A DNA stretch of 14,811 nucleotides, taken from assembly GCA_007132825.1 (NCBI GenBank), contig SLNX01000140.1, forward strand, positions 1 to 14,811. Reading direction: 5' to 3'. Shown here piece after piece: positions 14,429 through 14,811 of the stretch (its first letter is position 1; each line of letters begins with the position of its first letter). The notes under the pieces are model-generated. The model did no database searches. It was not told the origin of the DNA and worked only from the letters and a program-made list of their open reading frames with translations. Position numbers and translations under genes: made by a program. Origin of the DNA: Bacteroidales bacterium (GTDB lineage Bacteria; Bacteroidota; Bacteroidia; Bacteroidales; UBA7960).

Positions 14429-14811
14429 TTATTCATAAGTCAATACTCTATTGGGCTGTGAACGCTGATTTGTCCCAAGCCAGGCAGGAAGAACGGAAGG
14501 AAGACGTTCAACCAGGGCATGTGGTGAGGCAGATAAGCTTTTTACCGTGCCGTGCGGTGTTTCGCGATGGCAGTCCCAGCAAAGCTTGCCTTCTCCTGCG
14601 GCAGCAGATGCAGCTGTTACCTCTACCAGCTGAACCATGTCAACGAGGTCAAGGTGGCAGCGGATGCAATTATCCTGAACAACACGGGTGCCGCGACTTT
14701 TGATTTGGATTACCTGGGGTTCCCAGCGCATGGTAAAGTAGGTAGCATGTGCGAGACCATCCGTTGCTTTTACAAAATATTTGCTGCAAATGTTATCCTG
14801 AGGTATGTGGC
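14429..14811 (-). CDS. nrfH: Cytochrome c nitrite reductase, quinol-oxidising subunit NrfH (partial, 5' end outside window)
   Basis: Membrane-bound tetraheme NapC/NirT-family cytochrome that takes electrons from menaquinol and passes them to NrfA. The 126 readable C-terminal residues enter at the right edge directly at the His of a heme motif (the preceding two bases fit the end of a Cys codon), then HIPQDNICSKYFVKATDGL and HATYFTMRWEPQVI, which is characteristic of NrfH. Two more heme motifs follow, CIRCH and CWDCH, with RETPHGTVKSLS after the last. The N-terminal anchor and heme 1, roughly 70 residues, are outside the window. The frame continues upstream of the ATG at 14731 without a stop to the edge, so that ATG is internal. 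It forms the nrfHA operon with the next gene. Confidence 0.93.
   Translation of the reverse strand, partial: HIPQDNICSKYFVKATDGLAHATYFTMRWEPQVIQIKSRGTRVVQDNCIRCHLDLVDMVQLVEVTAASAAAGEGKLCWDCHRETPHGTVKSLSASPHALVERLPSVLPAWLGTNQRSQPNRVLTYE

Noticed and set aside
14429..14731. A complete 100-residue diheme protein starting at the ATG at 14731.
   Set aside because: The frame continues upstream to the window edge with typical NrfH sequence and part of another heme motif, so this ATG is internal to nrfH.
1..14811. CRISPR arrays, tRNA or rRNA genes, insertion sequences, phage genes, or a hidden defence or other undescribed multi-gene system.
   Set aside because: Genes fill nearly the whole window, the longest gap is 127 bases (8428-8554), and every substantial gene belongs to a recognised family. 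No regularly spaced repeats or transposase-like frames were seen.

Overview
The window comes from a member of the phylum Bacteroidota (Bacteroidetes), probably a free-living or sediment-type anaerobe. The reasons are: ribosomal proteins with Bacteroidota-style sequences (an S8 beginning ITDPIADYLTR, an S4 without cysteines, an L36 that has lost most zinc ligands); almost no Shine-Dalgarno sequences; a perfect Bacteroidota-type -7 promoter element (TAnnTTTG) before one gene; a secreted protein ending in what looks like a type IX secretion (Por) sorting domain; and the gene order secY-map-infA-rpmJ-rpsM without adk. Genus and species cannot be told from the sequence.

Positions 5-8427 (+) hold the 3' part of the large ribosomal-protein operon: rpsH, rplF, rplR, rpsE, rpmD, rplO, secY, map, infA, rpmJ, rpsM, rpsK, rpsD, rpoA, rplQ. 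All are complete and in one direction with gaps of 2-64 bases, so this looks like one co-transcribed unit that joins ribosome assembly, translation initiation, protein export, N-terminal methionine removal and RNA polymerase alpha. A stem-loop with a T-tract ends it after rplQ. The rplQ product is about twice the usual size because of a long charged low-complexity tail.

Positions 8428-12958 (+) hold three separately controlled genes: enolase (followed by a strong terminator), a secreted endonuclease/exonuclease/phosphatase-fold protein with a probable T9SS sorting domain, and a Na+/phosphate cotransporter-family protein with a PhoU-like tail and its own promoter. An extracellular phosphoesterase or nuclease next to a phosphate transporter could mean phosphate scavenging, but that is inference.

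Positions 12968-14811 (-) hold nrfA and the 3' part of nrfH, the membrane-linked cytochrome c nitrite reductase that turns nitrite into ammonium with electrons from the quinol pool. nrfH runs off the right edge. nrfA converges on the transporter gene with only 9 bases between stop codons. No tRNA, rRNA, CRISPR, insertion sequence or phage feature was seen, and no clear new multi-gene system. The points most worth a second look are the L17 tail, the secreted EEP protein, and the hairpin between rpsM and rpsK.
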